Shown one piece after another: positions 1 through 5,572 of a stretch of DNA of 5,746 nucleotides. Position numbers and translations under genes: made by a program. The stretch is taken from positions 1-5,746 of the forward strand of contig CAKUGW010000153.1 of the NCBI GenBank assembly GCA_934654805.1, written 5' to 3'. Within the stretch, counting starts at the first letter, position 1. Each line of letters begins with the position of its first letter. The DNA comes from an uncultured Kiritimatiellota bacterium. Its GTDB lineage: Bacteria > Verrucomicrobiota > Kiritimatiellia > RFP12 > UBA1067. The notes beneath the pieces are model-generated. The model saw only the letters and a program-made list of their open reading frames with translations, was not told where the DNA came from and ran no database searches.

Positions 1-645
1 GTCCTTGCCGGCGTCGTCGGCTCGCTCGCGGGCATCGGCTTCGTCGGCTTCGCCGGGAAGTGCAAGGAGAACGAGCTGCCCGAGGAGGAGAAGAAGAAGG
101 CCGTCGCCGAGTTCGACTTCAGGAAGGGCATGGTCGTCGCCGTCGTTTCGGGCGTCTGCTCGGCCTGCATGAACCTGGGCCTCCAGTCCGGCGGCACGAT
201 CGAGTCGGCCGCCTACGCGGCGGCCGTCAAGGCGGGGGCCGTCGCCGAGGGCGCGCCGTTCCCCTGGCAGGGCATGCCCGTCATCATGGTCGTCCTCTGG
301 GGCGGCTTCGCCGTCTCCGCGCTCTGGTGCCTCCAGCAGAATCTCGCGCACCGGACGTTCGGCGACTACGCGCGGCCGAGCGTACGCAATCTCCTCCTGT
401 GTGCCGCGATCGGCGTCCTGTGGGTGATGCAGTTCGTCTGCACGAAGGCCGGCGAGCCGCTGATGGGCGACCTCAAGTACATCTCGTTCGCGGTGATGAT
501 GGCCTCGACGATCTTCTTCTCGACGATCGTCGGCATCCTGACCGGCGAATGGCGGGGCACGAGCGCGAAGACCCGGGCGATGCTGGCGCTCGGCACGGCC
601 GTCCTCGTCGTGTCCTTCACGGTCATTTCCGTCGGCTCGAAGTAA
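1..645 (+). CDS. rhaT: RhaT-family sugar/proton symporter, C-terminal part (5' end outside window)
   Basis: The frame is open from base 1 and ends at TAA 643-645, giving 214 residues. E. coli RhaT is about 344 residues, so roughly the C-terminal 60 percent is present. Six hydrophobic segments are visible at about residues 1-19, 44-62, 92-113, 130-149, 160-182 and 192-211, fitting a 10-helix inner-membrane transporter. The charged loop at 20-43 (KCKENELPEEEKKK, then EFDFRKG) followed by a Gly/Ser/Ala-rich helix with SGVCSACMNLGLQSGG resembles the equivalent RhaT region (EFNLKKG, then a GIFSAGMSFA-type helix), and GIGFVGFAG matches the preceding helix end. The C-terminal helices with YISF...GGIVG-like spacing also fit. 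RhaT imports L-rhamnose with a proton in enterobacteria. The substrate here is not proven, and no rhamnose catabolic gene lies in the window. The stop overlaps the next start by one base. Confidence 0.85.
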   Translation, partial: VLAGVVGSLAGIGFVGFAGKCKENELPEEEKKKAVAEFDFRKGMVVAVVSGVCSACMNLGLQSGGTIESAAYAAAVKAGAVAEGAPFPWQGMPVIMVVLWGGFAVSALWCLQQNLAHRTFGDYARPSVRNLLLCAAIGVLWVMQFVCTKAGEPLMGDLKYISFAVMMASTIFFSTIVGILTGEWRGTSAKTRAMLALGTAVLVVSFTVISVGSK

Positions 646-1835
646 TGGGCTACGCGAAGAGGAAGTCTCCTTCGGGCGCGGCGGGCGCAGTTTCGCCTGC
701 CGCTGCGTCCGCGCCGTCCGCGAAGCCCGCCGCCGGGAAGCCGGCGGCGTCCGCGTCGATCTGGAGCCTGCAGCTCGGCGGGTCGAAGGCGAAGACGGAC
801 ATGAAGCGCGTCGAGGTGCTGCTCTTCGTCTCGGAGCTCGCCGACCTGCTGGAGGCCGGCATGACGCTCGGGCAGGCGCTGCAGGCGCTCGCGAACCAGG
901 GCGAGGACGGCTCCGGGCAGAAGTTCATCTGCCAGGACCTCTGCGACCGCATCGTGCGCGGCGAGAGCTTCTCCGACGCCTGCGCGCACCATCCGAAGAC
1001 GTTCCCGCCGCTGTTCTCGAACATGCTGCGCGCGGGCGAGGCGTCGGGCGCGATGGTCGAGGTGCTGCGCCGGCTCGGCGAGCACTACGAGCGCGACGAC
1101 AGCATGCGCGGCAAGATCAAGAGCGCGCTCACGTACCCGGTCATCGTGCTCTGCTTCGGCGTCCTCGCCGTCATCGGCGCGCTCGTCTGGATCATCCCGC
1201 AGTTCCAGAAGGTGTTCGACTCGCTCGGCGCGGCGCTGCCGCTGCCGACGCGCATCCTGATCGGGATGTCCGACGCGCTCATCCACTACGGCTGGCTCAT
1301 GGCGATCGGCGCCGCCGCGTTCGCCTGGTGGTTTCGCCGGTGGATCCGGACGGCGGCGGGCGTGCGCGCGCTCGACGGCTGGAAGCTCCGGGCGCCGCTC
1401 ATCAGGGGCATCGTCGCGGCGGGCGCGTACTCGTCGCTTGCCTACACGCTCAAGACGCTGCTGACGAACGGTGTCAACGTCCTGCAGGCGCTCAAGATCT
1501 GCGAGGAGACGTGCGGCAACGCCGTGATCGGCGACGCGCTCCGGACGGCGCGCCAGCGCGTGACGGACGGCACGTCGATCTCCGGGCCGCTCGCCTCGTC
1601 CGGCGCGTTCCCGCGCATGATGACCGACATGCTCGCGGTCGGCGAGCAGGCCGGCGACATGGCCGCGTCGCTGGAGCACATCGGCAAGCGGTACCAGAAG
1701 GACATGGACCGCAACATCGTCTCGTTCACGAACGCGCTGGAGCCGATCCTGATCGTCGCCATCGCCGGCGTCGTCGGCTTCGTCGCGATCGCGATCCTCA
1801 TGGCCGTCTTCAAGGTCTCGTCTTCCATCGGATAA
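645..1835 (+). CDS. gspF: Type II secretion / type IV pilus inner-membrane platform protein (GspF/PilC family)
   Basis: The protein has 396 residues, normal for GspF/PilC, the polytopic platform that links the assembly ATPase to pseudopilin assembly in the inner membrane. The family's internal duplication is plain. Repeat one has AGMTLGQALQAL (71-82), FPPLFSNMLRAGEASGAM (120-137) and TYPVIVL (163-169). Repeat two has TNGVNVLQALKI (274-285), FPRMMTDMLAVGEQAGDM (322-339) and EPILIVAIAGVVGFV (366-380). Three membrane helices lie at about 163-185, 213-231 and 366-388. The first ~50 residues are an Ala/Pro/Lys/Ser-rich, probably disordered segment instead of the usual short N-terminal beta-like region. 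The start at 645 overlaps the upstream stop as TAATG, with no clear Shine-Dalgarno, so translational coupling is likely. An in-frame ATG at 801 (MKRVEVLLF) would keep all family domains and is the alternative start. No ATPase or pseudopilin gene is in the window, so GspF and PilC roles cannot be told apart. Confidence 0.92.
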   Translation: MGYAKRKSPSGAAGAVSPAAASAPSAKPAAGKPAASASIWSLQLGGSKAKTDMKRVEVLLFVSELADLLEAGMTLGQALQALANQGEDGSGQKFICQDLCDRIVRGESFSDACAHHPKTFPPLFSNMLRAGEASGAMVEVLRRLGEHYERDDSMRGKIKSALTYPVIVLCFGVLAVIGALVWIIPQFQKVFDSLGAALPLPTRILIGMSDALIHYGWLMAIGAAAFAWWFRRWIRTAAGVRALDGWKLRAPLIRGIVAAGAYSSLAYTLKTLLTNGVNVLQALKICEETCGNAVIGDALRTARQRVTDGTSISGPLASSGAFPRMMTDMLAVGEQAGDMAASLEHIGKRYQKDMDRNIVSFTNALEPILIVAIAGVVGFVAIAILMAVFKVSSSIG

Positions 1836-1838
1836 GTC

Positions 1839-1842
1839 GGAG
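1839..1842 (+). promoter_or_regulatory. Ribosome-binding site (GGAG) deciding the start of the cysteine-motif gene
   Basis: GGAG lies 3 bases before the ATG at 1846 and 6 bases before a second ATG at 1849. The second spacing is closer to the usual optimum, so 1849 is the preferred start. The two differ by one methionine only. Confidence 0.6.
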
Positions 1843-1848
1843 CGAATG

Positions 1849-2280
1849 ATGAACAATCGGATTGAAAAGGCGGAAGCCCTGTTCAGGGGCGGGTGCAACT
1901 GTTCGCAGGCGGTCTTCGCCGCGTTTGCGGACGAATTCGGGATGGACGAGGACCTTGCGCGGCGCGTGGCCTGCGGCCTCGGCGGCGGCGTCGGCCGCAT
2001 GCGCGAAGTCTGCGGCGCCGTCACGGCGGCGGCGATGGTCCTCGGCATGCGCTTCGGGCCGGACAAGACGGCGGCGTATCCGGCGATTCAGGACTTCTGC
2101 GCGCGATTCAGGTCCGAAGCCGGCTCGATCGTCTGCCGCGAGCTCCTGGCCGGCACGGGCGCGACGGTCGGCGGCGCGCCGGAGGCCCGCACGCCCGGCT
2201 ACTACCGGAAGCGCCCGTGCGTCGAGCTCGTGAAGCTCGCGGTTGGCCTTCTGGACGAGATGGCGGCCGAACGCCGCTGA
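1849..2280 (+). CDS. C_GCAxxG_C_C family protein (putative redox-associated, function unknown)
   Basis: A small soluble protein of 143 residues (144 if the ATG at 1846 is used), with no signal peptide or membrane helix. It carries the cysteine landmarks of the C_GCAxxG_C_C family: GGCNCSQAVFAAF near the N-terminus (Cys16, Cys18), ACGLGGGVGR (Cys42), EVCGAVTAAAMVLG (Cys55, the CGAxx core), SIVCRELL (Cys96) and KRPCVELVKLAVGLLDEM (Cys124). A further Cys84 lies in between. The length matches the family. Family members are proposed from their conserved cysteines to bind a metal or take part in redox chemistry, but no reaction has been established to my knowledge. The last Gly of the classical GCAxxG signature is Ala here. 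The gene follows gspF by about a dozen bases and probably shares its transcript. The first ~40 bases are less GC-rich than the rest. Family assignment is firm; any function is open. Confidence 0.92.
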   Translation: MNNRIEKAEALFRGGCNCSQAVFAAFADEFGMDEDLARRVACGLGGGVGRMREVCGAVTAAAMVLGMRFGPDKTAAYPAIQDFCARFRSEAGSIVCRELLAGTGATVGGAPEARTPGYYRKRPCVELVKLAVGLLDEMAAERR

Positions 2281-2285
2281 ATTTT
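2261..2285 (+). terminator. Possible weak intrinsic terminator over the end of the cysteine-motif gene
   Basis: GCGGC (2263-2267) and GCCGC (2273-2277) form a 5-bp GC stem around the loop CGAAC, extendable by two G-T wobbles at 2261-2262/2278-2279. It is followed by AATTTT. The 3' arm includes the stop codon region, and the T run merges into the thrS promoter. The stem is short and the T run is only four, so termination would be partial at best. Confidence 0.3.
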
Positions 2286-2293
2286 GATATAAT
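2283..2293 (+). promoter_or_regulatory. Extended -10 promoter for thrS (TTTGATATAAT)
   Basis: A perfect TATAAT at 2288-2293 is preceded by TGA, so it matches the extended -10 form TGnTATAAT. There is no recognisable -35 hexamer 16-18 bases upstream, where the sequence is GC-rich coding DNA (GGCCGA at 2265-2270). A start near 2300 would give a leader of about 18 bases containing the Shine-Dalgarno AAGGAG (2307-2312). The same 11-base motif with one change recurs before pyrH. Confidence 0.7.
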
Positions 2294-2317
2294 ACTCGGA
2301 CTTTCCAAGGAGAAAAC

Positions 2318-4060
2318 ATGGCAGAGATCAGCGAGCAGCAGAGACGGCATTCCGCAGCGCACATGATGGCGCGCGCGGTCATGAACCTTTTTGACGACGT
2401 GCAGGTCGACATCGGGCCGGCGACGGACGACGGCTTCTACTACGACTTCGACCTTCCCCACCGCATCACGCCGGAGGACTTCCCGAAGATCGAGGCCGAG
2501 ATCGCGCGCCTCATCGCGCTCGACGAGCCGTTCGTGAAGAAGGAGGTCACGGCCGACGAGGCGAAGGCCCTCCTCGCGGGCCAGAAGTACAAGCTGGAGC
2601 GCCTTCAGGACGTCATCGCCGACGGCGGGCCGATCTCGACCTACGCGGTCGGCGACTACGTCGAGATGTGCCGGGGGCCGCACGTCGAGCACGCGAAGCA
2701 GATTGGCGTCGTCAAGCTCACGAAGATCGCCGGCAGCTACTATCGCGGCGACGAGAAGAACAAGATGCTCCAGCGCGTCTACGGCATCGTCGCGAAGGAC
2801 CAGAAGGAGCTCGACGAGATCGTCGCCCGCGCGGAGGAGGCGAAGCGCCGCGACCACCGCATCCTCGGCAAGCAGCTCAAGCTCTTCACGATCACCGAGC
2901 AGGTCGGCCCCGGCCTCGCCCACTGGCTGCCGCGCGGGGCACGCGTCCGCGTCGCGATCGAGGACTACTGGCGGCGGAAGCACTACGAGGCGGGCTACGA
3001 GATCGTCTACACGCCGCACGTCGGCAAGTCGAACCTCTGGGAGACCTCCGGACACCTTGGCTTCTACAAGGAGGGCATGTTCCCAGTCATGCACGTGCAG
3101 GAGGGCGAAGGTCAGGACGCCTACGTGCAGGACTACTACGTGAAGCCCATGAACTGCCCGTTCCACATCCAGTGCTACCAGTTCGAGAAGCGCAGCTACC
3201 GCGACTTGCCGCTCCGCTACGCCGAGCTCGGCACGGTCTACCGCTACGAGAAGGACGGCGTTCGCCACGGCCTCTTCCGCGTGCGCGGCTTCACGCAGGA
3301 CGACGCGCACATCTTCTGCACGCCCGAGCAGATCGTGCAGGAGATCAAGGACACCGTGGAGTTCGCGAAGAAGATGCTCGGCAAGTTCGGCTTCCACGAG
3401 ATCCAGGCGTACCTCTCGACGAAGCCCGCGAAGGCCGTTGGCGACCCCGCGCGCTGGGAGCAGGCCACGCAGTCCCTGCGGGACGCGCTTGACCAGGAGG
3501 GCATGAGCTACGAGGTCGACGAGGGCGGCGGCGCGTTCTACGGCCCGAAGATCGACATGAAGATCAAGGATGCGCTCGGCCGCCCGTGGCAGCTCGGCAC
3601 CGTCCAGTTCGACTTCAACCTGCCGGAGCGCTTCAACCTCACCTACGTCGGCGACGACGGCAAGGAGCATCAGCCCTACATGGTGCACCGCGCGCTGCTC
3701 GGCTCGATCGAGCGCTTCTTCGGCATCCTGATCGAACACTACGCGGGCGCGTTCCCGCTCTGGCTCGCGCCGGAGCAGGTGCGCATCCTGCCGATCTCCG
3801 ACAAGGCCATGGCCTACGCGAAGAAGATCCAGTCGGCCCTGCGCGCGGCGGGCTTCCGCGTCGAGGTCGATGCGTCCGCCGAGAAGCTTGGCGCGAAGAT
3901 TCGCGAGGCGACGCTCATGAAGGTGCCGTATCAGGTCGTGGTCGGGCCGCGCGACGAGGCGGCGGAGCAGGTCTCCGTCCGTTCCCGTGCGGACGGCGAC
4001 CTCGGCGCGATGAAGCTGCCCGATCTCGTCGCGAAGCTCCAGGCGGAGCTGGAGGCCTGA
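2318..4060 (+). CDS. thrS: Threonyl-tRNA synthetase, short form without the N-terminal TGS domain
   Basis: A cytoplasmic class II synthetase that charges tRNA-Thr with threonine and removes mischarged serine. It has 580 residues against about 640 in E. coli; the missing part is the N-terminal TGS (N1) domain. The start is fixed by AAGGAG at 2307-2312, five bases before the ATG. The editing domain (about 1-180) has HSAAH (His11, His15) and YVEMCRGPH (Cys118, His122). The catalytic core (about 190-480) has the zinc ligands Cys280 in KPMNCPFH, His331 in DDAHIFC and His457 in MVHRALLGS. Motif 2 is YRYE...HGLFRVRGF (308-324) and the motif 3 arginine is Arg466 in GSIERFFGIL. The anticodon-binding domain (about 485-580) has LGAKIREATLMKVPYQVVVG. 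Glu116 stands where E. coli has the editing residue Asp180, and MNCPF replaces the E. coli MNCPG. The gene has its own promoter and a hairpin after it, so it may be transcribed alone. infC, rpmI and rplT, frequent partners, are not adjacent. Confidence 0.97.
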   Translation: MAEISEQQRRHSAAHMMARAVMNLFDDVQVDIGPATDDGFYYDFDLPHRITPEDFPKIEAEIARLIALDEPFVKKEVTADEAKALLAGQKYKLERLQDVIADGGPISTYAVGDYVEMCRGPHVEHAKQIGVVKLTKIAGSYYRGDEKNKMLQRVYGIVAKDQKELDEIVARAEEAKRRDHRILGKQLKLFTITEQVGPGLAHWLPRGARVRVAIEDYWRRKHYEAGYEIVYTPHVGKSNLWETSGHLGFYKEGMFPVMHVQEGEGQDAYVQDYYVKPMNCPFHIQCYQFEKRSYRDLPLRYAELGTVYRYEKDGVRHGLFRVRGFTQDDAHIFCTPEQIVQEIKDTVEFAKKMLGKFGFHEIQAYLSTKPAKAVGDPARWEQATQSLRDALDQEGMSYEVDEGGGAFYGPKIDMKIKDALGRPWQLGTVQFDFNLPERFNLTYVGDDGKEHQPYMVHRALLGSIERFFGILIEHYAGAFPLWLAPEQVRILPISDKAMAYAKKIQSALRAAGFRVEVDASAEKLGAKIREATLMKVPYQVVVGPRDEAAEQVSVRSRADGDLGAMKLPDLVAKLQAELEA

Positions 4061-4069
4061 ACGTGCGGC

Positions 4070-4099
4070 GCAATGCCTCCGCCGTCGCGGGGGCATTGC
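4070..4099 (+). terminator. Hairpin after thrS, probable intrinsic terminator
   Basis: GCAATGCCTCCGC (4070-4082) pairs with GCGGGGGCATTGC (4087-4099) around a four-base loop CGTC. This is a 13-bp stem with one T-G wobble, starting 10 bases after the thrS stop. The following CATTTGAGCCTTGATTTG is only moderately T-rich, so termination may be incomplete. The last four bases of the 3' arm are also the first four bases of the proposed pyrH -35 element. Confidence 0.6.
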
Positions 4100-4124
4100 C
4101 ATTTGAGCCTTGATTTGATACAAT
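4096..4124 (+). promoter_or_regulatory. Promoter for pyrH (TTGCCA, 17 bases, TACAAT with extended -10)
   Basis: The -35 TTGCCA (4096-4101) matches five of six consensus bases. The spacer is exactly 17 bases, and the -10 is TACAAT (4119-4124) preceded by TGA. The core TTTGATACAAT differs by one base from the thrS promoter core TTTGATATAAT. The predicted start of transcription, about seven bases past the -10, falls at 4131-4132, on the pyrH start codon. Confidence 0.75.
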
Positions 4125-4131
4125 TCCCCCT

Positions 4132-4860
4132 GTGAAAAAGCCTTCTCGAAAACTGAAGTACCGCCGGATCCTCCTGAAGCTCTCCGGCGAAGTCCTTGGC
4201 GACAAGGAAACGGGCGAGTGCATCGACCCGAAAAAGCTGGCTTTCATGGCCGAGCGCGTGAAGAAGATCCACGCGATGGGCTGTGAGGTCGGCATCGTCC
4301 TCGGCGGCGGCAACATCTTCCGGGGCCTGACGGGCGCGGGCCAGGGCGTCAACCGCGTGACGGGCGACTCGATGGGCATGCTCGCGACAATCATCAACGC
4401 GCTTGCGATGATGAACGCGCTGGAGTCGATCGGCGTGCCGACGCGCGTCATGACGGCGATCGAGATGCCGAAGCTCGCCGAGCCGTTCATCCAGCGCCGC
4501 GCGCTCCGCCACTTCGAGAAGGGGCGCGTCGTCATTTTCGGCGGAGGCACGGGCAACCCGTACTTCTCGACCGACTCGGCGGCCGCCCTGAAGGCGAGCG
4601 AGATCGGGGCGGACGCGCTCCTGAAGGCGACGAAGGTCGATGGCGTCTACACGGCCGACCCGAAGAAGGACCCGAAGGCGACGAAGTACGCCTCGCTCAA
4701 GTACGAGACGGCGATCGAGAAGCACCTGAAGGTGATGGATTCCGCCGCGTTTGCGCTCTGCATGGAGAACCACATCCCGATCATCGTCTTCGACTTCTTC
4801 GACAAGAAGGCCCTGGAGGCCGCCGTCGCGGGCAAGACGGTCGGGACGATCGTGAGCTGA
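4132..4860 (+). CDS. pyrH: UMP kinase (uridylate kinase)
   Basis: A protein of 242 residues, the usual size for bacterial PyrH, which phosphorylates UMP to UDP with ATP in the cytoplasm and is normally a hexamer under GTP/UTP control. It belongs to the amino-acid-kinase fold. Motifs in order are RILLKLSGE (12-20, phosphate-binding lysines), GIVLGGGNIFRG (54-65), VTGDSMGMLATIINALAM (76-93, UMP contacts), GGGTGNPYFSTDSAAALKA (137-155) and LLKATKVDGVYTADPKKDP (163-181), ending with an IPIIVF strand. All key motifs are intact. The start is GTG at 4132. No ATG precedes the KLSGE motif and no Shine-Dalgarno is present: the bases just before are TTCCCCCT. Because the -10 element ends seven bases earlier, the transcript is inferred to be leaderless or nearly so. 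frr follows after a 122-base gap that contains a tandem repeat; the pair is often co-transcribed in bacteria. Confidence 0.97.
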   Translation: MKKPSRKLKYRRILLKLSGEVLGDKETGECIDPKKLAFMAERVKKIHAMGCEVGIVLGGGNIFRGLTGAGQGVNRVTGDSMGMLATIINALAMMNALESIGVPTRVMTAIEMPKLAEPFIQRRALRHFEKGRVVIFGGGTGNPYFSTDSAAALKASEIGADALLKATKVDGVYTADPKKDPKATKYASLKYETAIEKHLKVMDSAAFALCMENHIPIIVFDFFDKKALEAAVAGKTVGTIVS

Positions 4861-4866
4861 AGACAA

Positions 4867-4914
4867 GTGGAAAGGTGGAAGAGTGGAAGAGTGTAAAGGT
4901 GGAAGAGTGGAAAG
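4867..4914 (+). repeat. Six tandem copies of an 8-bp purine-rich unit (GTGGAARR)
   Basis: From 4867 the octamers are GTGGAAAG, GTGGAAGA, GTGGAAGA, GTGTAAAG, GTGGAAGA and GTGGAAAG, in perfect register, starting six bases after the pyrH stop. The + strand is almost wholly purine plus the T of each GTG. The array lies in the pyrH-frr gap, so if the two genes share a transcript it is transcribed. The remaining gap to frr (4915-4982) shows no clear promoter or hairpin. Confidence 0.93.
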
Positions 4915-4982
4915 GCGCGAGGGGCAGGGCTGCGGCAGGCAGGCGAATTTTGACAGTCAACAAAACACGAAGAGAGAAAAAC

Positions 4983-5546
4983 ATGGAAACCGTTTCTGAA
5001 GTGCTGAACGACACGACGACGAAGATCAACAAGAGCTTTGAGGCCCTGAAGGCCCAGTTCGCGGGTCTGCGCACGGGCAAGGCCTCGCCGGCGATGGTCG
5101 ACGGCGTGCAGGTCGAGGCGTGGGGCTCGAAGATGCCGATCAAGAACATCGCGACGATCTCGACGCCCGAGCCGCGCCAGATCAAGATTACGCCGTTCGA
5201 CCCGACGACGATCGACGCGATCAACAAGGCGATCCTCGCGGCGAACCTCGGCGTCACGCCGCAGACGGACGGCAAGGTGCTGCGCATCACCGTCCCGGAG
5301 CTGAACGAGGAGCGCCGCAAGGAGATCGTGAAGACGGCGAAGACGCAGGCCGAGGCCCAGAAGGTCGCGATGCGCAACGTCCGCCGCGACGCGAACGATG
5401 CCGCGAAGAGGCTGGAGAAGGACAAGAAGATCTCGGAGGATGACCTGAAGGCGGCGCTGGAGAAGATCCAGAAGGCGACGGACGACGGCATCGCGAAGAT
5501 CGACGCCGAGCTGAAGGCCAAGGAAGCCGAAGTGATGGCGGTGTAA
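4983..5546 (+). CDS. frr: Ribosome recycling factor
   Basis: A protein of 187 residues (E. coli 185) that with EF-G splits the post-termination ribosome. Domain I is the three-helix bundle (about 1-29 and 104-187) and domain II the small beta domain (about 30-103). Family motifs are LRTGKASPAMVDG (29-41), ELNEERRKEIVK (106-117), the near-invariant AMRNVRRDANDAAK (129-142), KDKKISEDD (146-154) and the C-terminal KEAEVM. The ATG at 4983 is chosen because the product then begins like other RRFs; a purine-rich GAGAG (4972-4976) sits six bases upstream as a weak ribosome-binding site. The same frame stays open upstream to a GTG at 4875, but that extension would only translate the 8-bp repeats. No promoter resembling those of thrS and pyrH precedes it, so transcription from pyrH is the simplest reading. 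A second repeat array begins 26 bases after the stop. Confidence 0.97.
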   Translation: METVSEVLNDTTTKINKSFEALKAQFAGLRTGKASPAMVDGVQVEAWGSKMPIKNIATISTPEPRQIKITPFDPTTIDAINKAILAANLGVTPQTDGKVLRITVPELNEERRKEIVKTAKTQAEAQKVAMRNVRRDANDAAKRLEKDKKISEDDLKAALEKIQKATDDGIAKIDAELKAKEAEVMAV

Positions 5547-5572
5547 GGGCGTGGCCGAGGTCTTGGACGAGG

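Noticed and set aside
60..644. In-frame upstream extension of the GspF gene to an alternative start at 60
   Set aside because: The extra 195 residues are an Arg/Gly-rich out-of-frame reading of the symporter gene, whose own frame shows clear membrane helices.
2281..2317. T-box or other leader control element before thrS
   Set aside because: The gap is only 37 bases and the predicted leader about 18, far too short for a T-box or an E. coli-type tRNA-like operator.
2108..4123. Long minus-strand open frame (671 codons) opposite thrS and similar ones opposite gspF and pyrH
   Set aside because: They are mirror frames of strongly G/C-third-position genes, with Arg/Ala/Asp/Leu-rich low-complexity products and no family resemblance, while the + strand genes have complete family motifs.
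4950..4955. Perfect TTGACA before frr, a possible -35 element
   Set aside because: The region 16-18 bases downstream is GA-rich (AGAGAA) with no -10-like hexamer and lies almost on the start codon, so no usable promoter results.
4875..4982. Extension of frr to a GTG at 4875
   Set aside because: The added residues only translate the 8-bp repeat and the spacer; RRF proteins begin as the product of the ATG at 4983 does, giving the normal 187-residue length.
5547..5572. Terminator directly after frr
   Set aside because: Only trivial inverted matches such as GTC-TTG-GAC are present, with no T run; no stem of useful length is seen before the repeat array.
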